Assembly (NCBI GenBank): GCA_011109175.1
Contig: RDEW01000053.1
Span: 62,001-126,000, forward strand
DNA length: 64,000 bases
Origin: Dicyema japonicum
Lineage: Eukaryota > Dicyemida > Rhombozoa > Dicyemidae
Direction of reading: 5' to 3'
Shown here: piece by piece, positions 1-11,009 of the stretch
How positions within the stretch are numbered: the stretch's first letter is position 1
How the letters are laid out: every line of letters begins with the position of its first letter
The notes under the pieces: generated by a model
What the model saw: the letters and a program-made list of their open reading frames with translations, nothing else
Told to the model about the DNA's origin: nothing
The model's database searches: none
Translations under genes and position numbers: made by a program

Positions 1-5
1 ATTAT

Positions 6-265
6 ATGGAAGTCCAAAATTCCTCATTTGATTGGATGAGGAATAAAGTTGACAAAATTATAAAGAAAACTCGAATCGTTTGGTTTTTTGTGCAATTTAG
101 TTGTCGGAAAAGCTAAAAATGAAAGAATTGGATGAATTTGCGAAGAATTTGAAGGATCAGCTTATAAAATTGCAGGAGTCTGAACTTGAAAGTTTGAGAG
201 ACGCCAATGAGAAACTAACCAACGAAAATGATATTCTCAAGGCAGAACTAAATTCCCTTCAATGA
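6..265 (+). CDS. C-terminal part of a coiled-coil protein (partial, window edge)
   Basis: The open frame runs from the window edge to 77, skips a 23-nt GT-AG intron (78-100) and continues from 101 to a TGA stop at 263-265. Both exons stay in one frame. The product is rich in K, E, L, N and Q with leucines at heptad spacing (for example KLQESELESLRDANEKL), so the tail is a coiled coil, perhaps a leucine zipper. The ATG at 6 may be internal because the 5' part of the gene lies outside the window. An in-frame ATG at 119 would give 48 residues, but the 23-nt intron matches those of the clear host genes and makes the spliced model better. I do not recognise the family; TSC22-like or bZIP-like tails look similar at this level. 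Confidence 0.6.
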
Positions 266-1089
266 CTTCATTGCTGAGGGTACCTTTTGTAAAAAATGTT
301 ATTTTTAATTTATCCTTGCCTCATGTCTGTTTACTAAGATCAGTAGATTCTCCGTGGTCCCAGGTTGGAGTCTTCAGTGATCTCGTGTTCACTTGATTGG
401 TTACTATTCCATACATTATGTCTGGAATTAGTAAATTAACGTGGCTCAAGGTATCAGATGTTGGAGTAGGATTGTAGACAGTGGCAGAGATGGTGGTTGC
501 TACAATTTTCCTACGTCAAAAACCCTGATGTAGTAGTTTCATCGATAAAATAAAGAATCCGTGCTGCTGCATCTAGCACGTGTAATAGAGAGTGACGAGA
601 ATCATTTTATGTAGCTTCTAATTTGTGTTCCCCCAATCTTTTCTGAATGTGATTTGAACCCGATACTTCGTGGGTAACCCTTTCTTCAGATCTTTGGGTT
701 TCAGATGCGTCTGAACTCTTTACTTCGTTTCATGCTCAGGTGAATAGAAGTTTTCATCCATCATGAAACAAAGTAGGAATTTTGTGGAATAGGGGTACGT
801 CACGGTCTCTTTCCGAGCAATTAGACACTTAACATGCGCTTATTATTATTGAACCAGAAAACCACCGTCATATCCAAAATAAATAAAATTGAGGTGATCC
901 CAGTCTCCTCAACAGTCTTGCATTCTTTCTCGGTGTTCCGACTGCGTTCCTGCGCATTTCCGATGTGGACGGGGTGGCATACTCGAGTCCTTCGCAGGAA
1001 CACTGTTCCAGTCGCTTCTATCATATTTTCTAGGTTTCTGGGCAGGATTTCCACACGGGAAAATTTCCCTTAGTAGGTTTGCTGACTTC
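266..1089. other. Gene-free stretch
   Basis: No convincing coding frame. Short overlapping ORFs on both strands around 820-1115 look like shadows. Around 650-665 there is a B-box-like string on the minus strand (GGTTCAAATC), which may be a worn SINE, but no A box could be placed. Confidence 0.4.
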
Positions 1090-1660
1090 ACTTGAATGTT
1101 GCAGATCTTGTCCAAATTCGTTGCAGCAAGAATAGATCCCAGAGATCACATGCGTATCCTATTGTAGCCTCGATGAACTGTTTTATCGTGAATAGGGTCA
1201 ACACCGACTTAAACGGGCCATAAACTTAGTTTATTCAGATTGTCCTGTACTCTTCTCGTTGCTTCCACAATACTCCACATCCCTTGAGGCAATGACTATA
1301 TCATCAGCATACGTTAATAACATGTCATCGTCCCCCTGAGGGAGTGGCAAGTCATAGGGGAGATAATGGGAGCCCTGAGGAACGCCATTTGCTAATAGTC
1401 TCGATACGGAACATCGATTGCCATAGTGTACTCGTCCTCATCGACCACTCAAAAAATTTCCCAACCATAGTTTCAGGTTTGCATCAATGTTTCGACGAAT
1501 ATATTTTGTGCGTGATAATTCGCGCTTAAAAGAGTGGTTATAAAGGCGAGGATTTCCTACTTTCAGCAGGAATAAGTCAAAGGAGTTATGTGAATTACAC
1601 TTCAGGATTAAACATTCTTCCGGGACATAGCGAAGAATGTCTGTCAAGAGGAGATTCATC
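1090..1660 (-). mobile_element. Degenerate jockey/CR1-like LINE reverse transcriptase fragment
   Basis: Read on the minus strand, this stretch contains the hallmarks of a non-LTR reverse transcriptase in the usual order: a segment like LWLGNFLSGR, then LLANGVPQGS (RT motif around the QG turn), then LTYADDIVIAS (the catalytic YADD box). The frame is broken by several stops and shifts and there is no complete ORF, so this is a dead fragment. It resembles the RT pieces at 11010, 13700, 26340 and 34690, all of which have a VPQGS-type motif and belong to the broad jockey/CR1 group. Which clade it belongs to cannot be settled by eye. Confidence 0.75.
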
Positions 1661-1900
1661 TGCCAGTTTGAATATTCATTGACGGAACATACTTATTTTT
1701 GAGACTTTTTGGTTTGAGACTGAAGAATTAAAAAAATCGTTCACAATTTGAATGTACTCTTGGATCCTTATACAACGTTTCTCAACCTTTTTCCTAAAGA
1801 CCCTAAAAATTCCAACAAGATGTATGAAACAGCAACATTGAGTGTTCAGAGTCAAGTTCCTCACATTCTTTGAAAGATTCAGTGACTTTGAAGCAAATAA

Positions 1901-1909
1901 TTTGTGACA
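1901..1909 (+). repeat. 5' target-site duplication of retrotransposon copy A
   Basis: TTTGTGACA here is repeated exactly at 4911-4919, directly after the poly-A tract of the element between. Two further flanking A residues may extend the duplication. Confidence 0.85.
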
Positions 1910-4870
1910 ACGAAAAAAACGTGGTGTGTGGTGGTGTGGTGTAATTGAGAAAGAAGAAGTAACCAGAAGCGATATGCACAAGATCGACAAAAGAGAAGAG
2001 CTTTGTGAATTTTGCAATAAAATTAACAAAAGAAAGCGGCTGATATGTTGTGTCGTTTGTTCGTCGTTTTTTCACATGTCATGTGTTGGAATGACCAAAA
2101 AAGCCCTTACCACCATTACCAACTGGTGTTGCCAGGCATGCCTCCTTCCTGGGACGAAAGCACCATCGACTCCACCTAATTCACCTGAACGAATACCAAT
2201 AGATTACCAGAAAACCCTTGAATCAATTGCAAACCTGGCATCTACACGAAGGATCATGATCAAAATTCCAAAAGCTGCCCGTGTTCCTGCCGCCGACTGT
2301 TTACACGATTGTATTGAAAGGGCAATTTCTTCGACTGACCCAGTGATTGGACACGATTATTCTACTTTGCACCATACACGCTATGTATGCCCTGTCAGAA
2401 GAGGAAAGATCAGGAATCGCTCACGTCTATTGTAAAGGAAAATATTTGCTTGTTTTCTTCTGGAAATTTGTTCAGTGACTCCCGAGAATATACCTTCAAG
2501 CCCTCAAACCACGAGAACCATGCCTCAGAAACACAAAGATTGAGAAGAGCGATACATCGCAAACTATCTGAAGGTGGAGTCCGGGCCGCCGTGAGGACTC
2601 TAGAAGAGCATAACCGTCTAATTGAGCCAACTGAACACTCCTACGATGCACTGGTTGAACGACATCCTGGTCCGCCAGTGGACGAGCAGATCCCTACTTG
2701 CTCTGGAGAATTACCTAGTCTGATTATTTCTGAGGGGGACGTGAAAGATGCGATCCTCTCATTCGCCCCAAGCAGCAGTGGGACGACGGACTCCGTCCAG
2801 GACACCTAAAAGACTTAATTGATCAGAATACGGGGAACTCTGGTGTTCGGCTATTATCGGCTATAACGAGGTTAATCAACAGAATGCTTTCCGGAAGATT
2901 ACCAGAAGCAATCCGTCATATTATGTTTTCCGCCAAGTTAATTGCCTTTGATAAATGTGGAGGAGGAATTCGTCCTATTGCTGTTGGGTTTGTTTTTCGT
3001 CGACTGGCTTCTAAACTTGCTAGCAGAGCAATCCTTCCGATGCTTGTCAAACAACTGCGACCAACCCAAGTAGGGGTCGGTACTCCTGGTGGATGTGAGG
3101 CGGCGGTTCATGCCGTTCGGATGTTTACTGGAAACAGAACGAACATGCCTTGTGTGGTCCTCAAGATTGACATAAAAAACGCCTTCAATACCATACGGCG
3201 CGATGTAATTTTGGAAGATTGTCTTACCCATTACCCGTCTATATATAATTATGTTCATTGTTCGTATGGAAAACCGTCCAGTCTTGTACATGGGAAATAC
3301 TTCATTCCCTCGTCGTGTGGGTTCACAAGGAGACCCACTAGGACCGGCATTGTTCTGCCTCGGTGTCGACCGTGTCATGAGATGCCTTACTACTCCGCTG
3401 AACGTGTGGTATTTGGATGATTGCACCCTGGGAGGTCATCCTAACAATGTATATGACTGTCTACAGAGATTACTAACAATTGGATACGCTTGGTTTAAAG
3501 CTAAACGCAGCCAAATGCGAAATTGTTAATTATGGATTCTCCCGATATGAATGGAATCGGATCCTATTAATGTTTCGGGGGATTATTCCTAAAATATCGG
3601 AAATCGAGCCGGATCATTTGGAAATACTTGGATGCCCTCTGGCTGAAACTGGAATTAACGACACTCTGTTGGCTAAAGAACAGCAACTAAGAAAAACTTT
3701 TTTACGCCTTGGGATGCTGGATGCACATACCTCTCTTTTTCTCATGAAAAACGCTTTATCCACGCAGAAATTAAATTACGTCCTTCGAGGAGCTCCATGT
3801 TACCTGAAAATGCAACAACTCGGGGCGATTGACTCCCTATTCCGGTCTACGACCGAACGTATTACTAATGTCGAATTCGACGAACAAGGATGGGAACAAG
3901 CAACCTTGCCCGTTCGCTTTGGTGGACTCGGAATTCTCTCACCATCTGATTTAGCACACCCGGCATATCAATCCTCATTGGACTCCAATCAGAATTTGAT
4001 CATGATGATTCTCCAGCTCCCATCAGAGTCGTCAAAGATCGAAGATTTGGTACACCCTAAAGTCAAACAACTCGGGCAGAGAGACCTTTATGAGTCTGTT
4101 TGCGAGGATAAATACGAGAGGCTTTTGAAAATATCTAACCAACACCGACGAGCCTGTCTTTTAACTGCAAGATGCGAGTGGAGCGGGGCTTGGATCAATG
4201 CCCTACCATTGGAAACGTGGGAACTCACCTGACGATGAAACGGTCCGGCAACCGGAGTCTCCATCAGACTTGGATTGAAAGTTTGTCAACCCCATGAGTG
4301 CCGATGCGGCCGGAAGGTCGACTGCTATGGACATCATGCCCTTTCTTGTCGAAAAAGCGCAGGTCGATTCGCTAGACACAAGGCTATAAATGAAGTGGTG
4401 AAGCGCGCCCTCGAGTTGGCGGGATACCCATCCATTCTAGAGCCAACGGGCTTGAGTAGGGATGATGGGAAGCGACCGATGGAATTACTGTCTTCCCTTC
4501 TCTCGGGCAAATGCTTAATTTGGGATGCTGCCTGTACTGACAGCTTTTCCCAGTCGAAACTTTTGAGGTCGGCAATGAAAGCGGGAGAGGCTGCCCGTTT
4601 ATATGAAAACTCGAAGATAAAGAAATACAGCAGCCTCATAAACCGTTTTCATATACAGCCAGTGGTCGTCGAGACGAGCGGAGTCTTTGGCCCCAAGACG
4701 GTCTCTTTCCTTAGAGCACTTGGGTGTCTATTGACCAAAGCCTCGAGGGAGCGTCGGGAAACCGAGTGGCTTTTCCAAAGGATATCCCTGGCAGTAGTCA
4801 GAGGTAACAGCCACTCGATCATATCCGCTGGGACTTTAGAACGATTTTATTGTTATAAATAAATTTCTTG

Positions 4871-4910
<40 letters not shown>
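1910..4910 (+). mobile_element. PHD-finger/RLE-type non-LTR retrotransposon, copy A (frameshifted)
   Basis: About 3.0 kb, bounded by a 9-bp direct repeat and ending in 35 A residues (4876-4910). One long polyprotein is spread over several frames. In order it shows an N-terminal PHD-type zinc finger (CEFC, CCVVC, HMSC and WCCQAC groups, about 1995-2140); a reverse transcriptase with a VGTPGGCEAAVHAVR segment, a KIDIKNAFNTI catalytic segment, a DPLGPALFC segment and a YLDD box (about 3050-3430); a thumb region; a CXC-H-C knuckle (about 4290-4350); and a C-terminal restriction-enzyme-like endonuclease with WDAACTDSF and an ETSGVFGP segment (about 4480-4840). Copy B at 47930-50870 is nearly identical in substitutions but has different small indels, so copy A's frameshifts may be recent decay or assembly error. 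Element type is clear; the clade (R2-like or Utopia-like) is not. Confidence 0.9.
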
Positions 4911-4914
<4 letters not shown>

Positions 4915-4919
4915 TGACA
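4911..4919 (+). repeat. 3' target-site duplication of retrotransposon copy A
   Basis: TTTGTGACA, identical to 1901-1909, immediately following the poly-A tail. It confirms insertion by target-primed reverse transcription and fixes the 3' end. Confidence 0.85.
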
Positions 4920-5641
4920 CAATGATTCGACTTTTAAGAAAATTCATTTTTTGACAAGACCGATGGATGCCGATTAATAATTCAGCATGGATGTAGCTTC
5001 GTCAGTACAAACGTTACTATATTCAATATTGTTTGATTTCACAAAATTATCACAACATTAGCTATATCGTGACCACGTGTCCTGCAAGAAAGTTAAAGAT
5101 AAAAAGAAAACCCTCAATATATCGCCATTTTCTGCAAAAAGTACGTAGAAAACGAGATGGCAAATTCATGTCATATCTGCAGATTCAACAACTGGAGACT
5201 TATGGTGTAAGGACATTTTAGTACGTTCCACTGTTTTGACAAATATCACCAGCCATATTTTGAGTTCTTCGAGACATTCTATCATTGATTGAGAAACCTC
5301 TTTGAATTTATGTGCAAGAAGAAATTCTGCCATGGAGACTACAGAAGGTTTTATTATAAGTCCACCATAAGAGTGAGGCGTATTATTTTTGGCAATTATG
5401 TAGGCAACCTATTTTGTAATTTTAAAGAAAAAAACCTCATAGGATGCAAAAAGAGTAGCATTGTTTTTTTTGCAGAGACGAAATTTTAAGGGTAACGTCA
5501 ATTTTTTTGCGACTAGTGGAAACTCTTTAGGCGTGATGGACGAACAGAAATTTGATGTCTTATTAATTTTGAAGGTTTAAGAGAGAATCGTTAGCCAATA
5601 CAACATTGCATGCCTGAAAGACACACTAAAATAATTTATTA
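4920..5641. other. Gene-free AT-rich stretch
   Basis: Only short ORFs without recognisable motifs (for example 5033-5221 and 5289-5489). I see no splice model that joins them into a protein. Confidence 0.4.
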
Positions 5642-7361
5642 AGTCGGACCCCGGGTGGGGCATTCGATTGCCCCAAAAAGTGAGGGTAACTTTAAAATAT
5701 TTATTTTTAACTTATATACATTATCTAAAATTACTGTGTATAATATTGAAACAGTCCTGCAGGACGCGGAAATGCTTTCCACATGGGGTAGTATGTGGGA
5801 GGCTAGACCACGCAGAGGAAATGCGTGGAATGTCCCGTACTGCGCCGCTTTTCTTGGAGGAATCTTGCGGAATTTTCGATTTGTGCAAGAAATTTGAGGC
5901 GGTAGTGAGACATCTCCCTGATTGGAAAACGACCGGGGACGATAAAGTTTATAATTTTTTTCGCTGTCGTGCTCGTTTCCTGGTTTCGTCCAGATCGTCG
6001 CGCATCCATCAGTCGGCCCCCGATCACTGCGTAATCCTCCGCAAGTGTATTTGGAAGATCCTCTGAATGCAGGAGATACAGTAAGGCCGAAAAATTCTTA
6101 ATCGGTAAAAAATTTATTATCAAAGTCCTTATTTTTGTTTAAGAAAATAATCAGTTATTTTATGGTATCTTCATTTTTTTTAAACTTTCCCCAATTTAAG
6201 TCTAAAGTACTTTAGTGAAATGCATTTTGAAAGACTTGATCATTCCCATATGTTGTTTTTTGGCAAAAAATATTTTAATATTAGAATATTCAGAATATTG
6301 GTGACAACTGGCGTTGTCTAAAAGCAAAACTAATCCTTTGTTTCATTTCCACTTCGTCATTTATTTTTCACAGCCATATCCGAAAAATATCATTTGTCAT
6401 CCATGCTTTTTTGGAGGAAGAATATAAAACCCCATATTCTTCGCAATTAAAACTACAAAAATTATAATACAATTGTTTAAAAAACCTTTCATGCAACGAG
6501 GAGACTTAAACTTTCCCATTACGAGAGGTTTTAACTTTTCACCCTCAGAGCTGCAGCAAAGGGGAACCGTTACTTTCCGTTCCGAAGCAGTTACCGGTAT
6601 TTTCGACAAAATATTTTGTTTCGAAGTTTTTGACATATAAGCTGTTTCGTCACAATTAAATAAATTAGTGCGATCAAATGTTCGATAATAATTCAAATTA
6701 TCGAAGATATCTGTTAAATTTCTTTTATCCGAAGAGTTTTAAAAAACAATTCATGTCTCTTCTTGAACCGGTCAAGTCACCCATTTGACGCCTTGAATTG
6801 GGTAAAATCTATTTTTGAAATGTTTTTCGCAATCCCTTTTATTGTGGTACCAGAATTGGTAAATAATTTCTCTTTAGCGCGAAAAGAACTGTAAATTAGG
6901 TCATTCAATAAATAGACCTGAGGACTTTGAATTCAAAACAAATTCAGTTTCTTGATCTTGAACTGATCCCGTATTCAGAAACGAAGTAATATTTTTCTTT
7001 ATTCGGGAAATGGTACCTAAGATATACAGAATTAAAGATGGACCTTTGCTAGTTTTATACTTCTTTACTAGTTCTCTCTCAGATAATCCATTATTTTGTA
7101 CTGATTTGGCAATTTTAACTTTAGTATCAAAACTGAGTTAAACAGGGATCTATCAATAACCACGATGAAAAAAATTTAAAAACACACGTGTAAAATATAA
7201 TATAAATAAAATAATTGTTTAATCAAAGAATAAATTAAATAAATTATGGTGCCCCAAAGCGGGGTCATTAAATTTGCCCATAAATTCAAAAATTGATAGG
7301 AAATTCGTCATCAGAAAAATGCCCCAAAATGCGGGGTGTGCTCCAAATCGGGGTTCGACTG
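5642..7361 (-). mobile_element. Tigger/pogo-type DNA transposon, inactive
   Basis: The two ends are imperfect inverted repeats. The left end reads AGTCGGACCCCGGGTGGGG and the complement of the right end reads CAGTCGAACCCCGATTTGG. A TA dinucleotide flanks each end, as expected for Tc1/mariner-pogo elements. The interior, read on the minus strand, holds a broken transposase. The best piece (6397-6696) contains LFNCDETAYMSK followed by KVTVPLCCSSEGEKLKPLVMGK and SPRCMK, the DDE core segment typical of Tigger/Jerky proteins with a catalytic aspartate in the NCDET box. Frames before and after are full of stops. Length of about 1.7 kb suits an internally eroded autonomous copy. Confidence 0.85.
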
Positions 7362-7429
7362 TAGCAAATAATACTCGAATCTTTATAAATATAATTTTAT
7401 TGATTATTAATTTTTTTATTTTTAATTAA

Positions 7430-7480
7430 AATTCGTGAGGACCATTTAAAATTTTGTGGGGTCCCCGTTGAGAACCGCTG
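7430..7480 (-). repeat. hAT-like terminal sequence (tentative)
   Basis: On the minus strand this begins CAGCGGTTCTCAACGGGG, the style of terminus seen in many hAT elements and their MITEs. A similar string near 1772 (CAACGTTTCTCAACC) faces the other way but is too far off to be its partner. No transposase is attached. Confidence 0.3.
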
Positions 7481-7724
7481 CCTTAGATTATAAAGTTGGA
7501 GCATACACAGAGAATCAAAAATTTCCATAAATAACTAGAATCTCTATTAACTCTTGCTTCTTGGCTAACTGTATATTACCAATTATTAAAACGTGGAGGA
7601 TTAATTTTATTTTTAAAGGTACCACCTGTGTCCAAATTCCTTCAAGTTTGGCAGACAGAATTTGAACCCGGAACCTTGTTTGTTCCATGTTCGAAGCTCA
7701 GCAATTTATTCTCTGGAACCTGTC

Positions 7725-7945
7725 ATTTTATTCATGCAGGTGAAAATAAAATAAGAATGGATATGGGGGATGGGGCTGTGTTATGAGTCCCACACAAATC
7801 CTGATGGTTCAGGGTTTGAATCTCCTGCTGTGCATACCAGCTGAAGGTTCCACGCATCTTGGGTATGATGAGTGGCGCCGTGTTTACCTCACTGCGAAAC
7901 CGGATCGTCTGCAAGGACTCACACGCAACAAATGGAAAAAAAGTT
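7725..7945 (+). repeat. Divergent tRNA-derived SINE
   Basis: This shares with the SINEs at 22432 and 43347 the body pattern: B-box (GGGTTTGAATCTCCTGCTG), then AGGTTCCACGCATC, a GTGGCGCCGT segment, CTCACTGCG and a run leading to AAGAGCATTCCTT. The head differs (GGCTGTGTTATGAGTCCC in place of the A-box region) and the 3' tail is absent, so it is either an older subfamily or a truncated relative. Confidence 0.65.
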
Positions 7946-9126
7946 AAAGAGCATTCCTTAGCCCCCTCCCTTCAACGATATTTACCCTATCCAACGTTAT
8001 TGATTTGAAAAGTCAGGAAAGTGACACAATGGTCTCAAAACCCTAATCTACAAATCCTTAAAAAATAAACCCTTCAACCAGCAACTATTTGGTCGGAAGG
8101 TTGAGGTAGTGACGTGCCTTTATTATGTGAAATATTTACCTCGTTTCATGATGAATTCAAGTTGCCCTTTTTTTCGTGATCATGGATGAAGTGACGGATT
8201 CAAGAGACATCAGAAACTCGAAGCTCTGAAACAAAGACGCAGGATGCAGAAAGTATCCGAATTAAATAATATGGAGTATTATTTGCCAGATGTTGCACAA
8301 ATGGGGGATGTTTAGCGTGGTTCAATGTAAACTGCTGATAATGTGCGACAAAGTCCTAAACATGATTTATTTTGAAATCTTGTGTTCGACCTCATTAACA
8401 TAGTCAACACATTACGACTTGACACATGTATCTTGAAAATACTCAAAAATAAAAAAAACGAAGTGAACCTGCTATTTTTGAAATAAAATTTGAAACCTAA
8501 AACTTTTATTTACAAACGATGGCGAACTCTTTCGGATTGATTTTAAATTGAAAATTCAAATAAATGTTAGCGAATTAAAATTTTAGCATTTATTGCTTTT
8601 TTAGCCACGCAAGCAGTCAGAACGGCCGCTGTATGACATTTCTGGATAGTTCAGTTGGATTACTTTGATTGTTATTGATATTAGACAATTAGGTCATACG
8701 TCAGCTTCTTGTTGACTGGGGTGTCTTTAGTGTTGGAATCGTCCATCAGTAGGACGATTTTGAGAGTTAAAATTTCTATAATTGGCTTTATGAATACAAA
8801 ACTAAAAATTCAGCCATTTTTACTTTAAAAAAGATTTTACGTTAAAAAGTTAACCGCGAGATTATATAATAAAAAAATCGTTTGATGTAGTTAACAGCAT
8901 TCATTTTAAGCTTTCATAGAGCTTTAAACAATTATGGTAAATATTTACTTTCAGTTACAAAAATGACAGTCATAAGTTCAAAAATGTGTTCGAAGTAAGA
9001 ATACTACACTCAGTCAGAATGACAGGCAGAAACGTCCACAACTCAGATGAAAGGGAAATTCTTTGAATAAAATTCATTTACATAAAAGCAATAATAAATT
9101 TATTACAAATTAACAGACAATAAGCA
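7946..9126. other. Mostly non-coding; one weak coding hint at 8190-8312
   Basis: AT-rich. An open frame from about 8190 to a TAG near 8312 encodes a short basic segment ending NNMEYYLPDVAQMGDV. It could be the last exon of a small gene, but no upstream exon or start could be supported. The short repeat at 8703-8745 is listed separately. Confidence 0.35.
8703..8745 (-). repeat. Second copy of the first codons of the cramped-like gene
   Basis: On the minus strand this reads as an ATG followed by about 14 codons that match the start of the CRAMP1-like gene (MDDSNTTDT in the gene, MDDSNTKDT here) with a few substitutions and one indel. Similarity stops after about 43 bp and a stop codon follows soon. 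It lies about 380 bp beyond the 3' end of the full gene, in the same orientation. Confidence 0.7.
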
Positions 9127-10902
9127 TCAAATAAGCATGTCAAATGTGTTTTCATCGGCAATCGTATCATTTACTACAGAAAATGAAGGCAAATTATGGG
9201 CGCTCACGGCAGGATCACTCACTTGGGGTGGGGGAGCATCAGGAGTAGAAGGTAGCTGCTCATTTACTGGAGATAGTTGGTTCTCAAGTGGTGGTTGAGA
9301 AGTAATAAACTCCAAGGGATATGGAACATTTTGTAACAATTCTCCAGATACGTCAGTAATGAACGAAGGCAAAGGTAATCTCTCATCCTGACCACGTGCT
9401 GGAGATTCTAGTATTTTCAAAGGGGTGACAGAAGTCGGTTGTTTGAAAGTAACATCAATGAGCCCTTGCAGTGGAGGTTGATTGGCCAGGAGAGACATTC
9501 TGCTGGGGGAGACGACCGATTTATCTGCAAAGAACTGGTTAATCATGGAGGTAGGGGCAGGAACAGTCCTTCGGGGTTCATTGGAGGTAATTTTCTGGCG
9601 TTTCATCGATTCGCCGTCAGTTTGGCGTTTCTGTCGTGAATTTTGAGGAGTAAGCCGTTTTGCTGGCATAATAAAATTAAATTTCTCAATCTGTTCGACC
9701 TCGTCCATCACAGGAGTAGGCATTTTGGGGGACAAACTGTTACAGAGAATACAAGGCTTCTGAAATTTCACGTAACCATTCCTTCCAGTGGCCTTCCGAA
9801 CTTCTTTTTGGAGTAACTCAGTTCGGGCCATGTCCACCAAACAACTCAGCACTGATTTAGGAAAATCGATCAGGTTCTTCCAAATCTCATCATTTGTATG
9901 GGTCTTTGTCGGTTCCTTGATTTGGAGAGGCTGAACCCAATCATATAAGAGTTCTATGGGAAGCTTTGAGCCCATCATCAAGTAAACCTCCACAGCAGAG
10001 ATATTCTTAGCCTTTTCTGACGTCATCCCATCCTTCCACAGTTTATTGAGTACTTCCAGGGGTGGGGAGTAATGTGGAAGAGAAATTGTAGGTGTTAAAA
10101 TGACGATCTCTTTGTTCTGGGGTTTCGACTTTCTGGCGAAGTGAAACAACTGATATGTGTCAGGTAAACTCCCTGGTGGCAGAAAAAGAGTGAATTCTCC
10201 ACGACTTTGGCCGATCCTTTCCGCCAGAAGTCGAATGAGCTGTGCCATATTCTGCCCATGAGCAAGTTTCAACTGAATATTGGAGTTCATTCCACCTCTT
10301 TGGCAGGCCAACATGGCATCCACGTTTCGGGGGTTAAGAGAAAGCATAAGAGTGTCAGGGAGAAGACTTGGATTGTCAGACCCGTGTTTTTTGAAAAGCT
10401 CTTTCAGGGCCTTGCTTTTCGGCATCTTTATTTTAAGGTGTCGATCCATTGGATTAGGGACTTTGAGTCTTGCCAGTGTTTTTGAGCTGACAGTAATTTT
10501 CCCGGCAAAAATGAGGCCATTTAAAAATTTGGGGAAAAAAGACTGGGACTCTATCGGTCCCAGTTTCCTGTAGAGAATTCCGTAGGCAACCACAACTGAG
10601 AGGTGACGAACATTCAATGGAGTCTCCTCATCGAAGGACACACATCCGCCTAATTGCTTGTAAGTGCGGAGAAAAAAGCTCCTGACTTGATGAACAGATT
10701 TATTTCGTGGTTTTCGTAGACTATTAAGGCGAAGGGTTAGTTTGGTGAAATCCTTACCATATTTGCACAACAAGGCAAAGAATGACTTGCGGTCGTTAGT
10801 ATCCCATAATTCTTGACTCTGTTCTCCTGAAGGCTCAGTTATTTGGGGTTCTTGGGGAGCTTCTTGTTGACTGTGAGTGTCTGTAGTGTTGGAATCATCC
10901 AT
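9127..10902 (-). CDS. CRAMP1: Cramped-like chromatin protein
   Basis: A single uninterrupted 591-residue frame. Residues about 35-95 carry a SANT/Myb-like stretch (SFFALLCKYGKDF, then VRSFFLRTYKQL). This is followed by the second conserved block of the cramped family, a lysine-rich IKMPKSKALKELF segment and a PRN-x-A...LAHGQ-x3-LIRLL segment. A further conserved piece near residues 270-330 (SAVEVYLMMGSKLPIELLYDWV) matches the family's C-terminal core. The rest is low-complexity and proline/serine-rich. Human CRAMP1 and fly cramped are nuclear proteins, Polycomb-related in the fly and linked to histone H1 gene expression. The start at 10902 gives an acidic N terminus (MDDSNTTDT) and is supported by its duplicated copy at 8745. 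Unusually for this window it has no introns. Identification rests on motif order by eye. Confidence 0.85.
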   Translation of the reverse strand: MDDSNTTDTHSQQEAPQEPQITEPSGEQSQELWDTNDRKSFFALLCKYGKDFTKLTLRLNSLRKPRNKSVHQVRSFFLRTYKQLGGCVSFDEETPLNVRHLSVVVAYGILYRKLGPIESQSFFPKFLNGLIFAGKITVSSKTLARLKVPNPMDRHLKIKMPKSKALKELFKKHGSDNPSLLPDTLMLSLNPRNVDAMLACQRGGMNSNIQLKLAHGQNMAQLIRLLAERIGQSRGEFTLFLPPGSLPDTYQLFHFARKSKPQNKEIVILTPTISLPHYSPPLEVLNKLWKDGMTSEKAKNISAVEVYLMMGSKLPIELLYDWVQPLQIKEPTKTHTNDEIWKNLIDFPKSVLSCLVDMARTELLQKEVRKATGRNGYVKFQKPCILCNSLSPKMPTPVMDEVEQIEKFNFIMPAKRLTPQNSRQKRQTDGESMKRQKITSNEPRRTVPAPTSMINQFFADKSVVSPSRMSLLANQPPLQGLIDVTFKQPTSVTPLKILESPARGQDERLPLPSFITDVSGELLQNVPYPLEFITSQPPLENQLSPVNEQLPSTPDAPPPQVSDPAVSAHNLPSFSVVNDTIADENTFDMLI

Positions 10903-11009
10903 TTAGATGGTATTAGGTAACTAATTTATAATTCTAATTTAAATTTTTATTTATATTTGAAATTTATTTAAACTTGAAATTTAAATGTAATTTAAATTTT
11001 TTTGAAAGT

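Noticed and set aside
640-700. tRNA or SINE from a B-box-like string (also near 7655, 12370, 30575, 32010 and 56090)
   Set aside because: Only the B-box-like word is present; no A box at the right distance and no shared body.
1772-1812. hAT element left end
   Set aside because: Only the first 15 or so bases look right and no partner end or duplication is present.
9439-9639. Plus-strand ORFs inside the cramped gene (also 10207-10573)
   Set aside because: Shadows of the 591-codon minus-strand gene.
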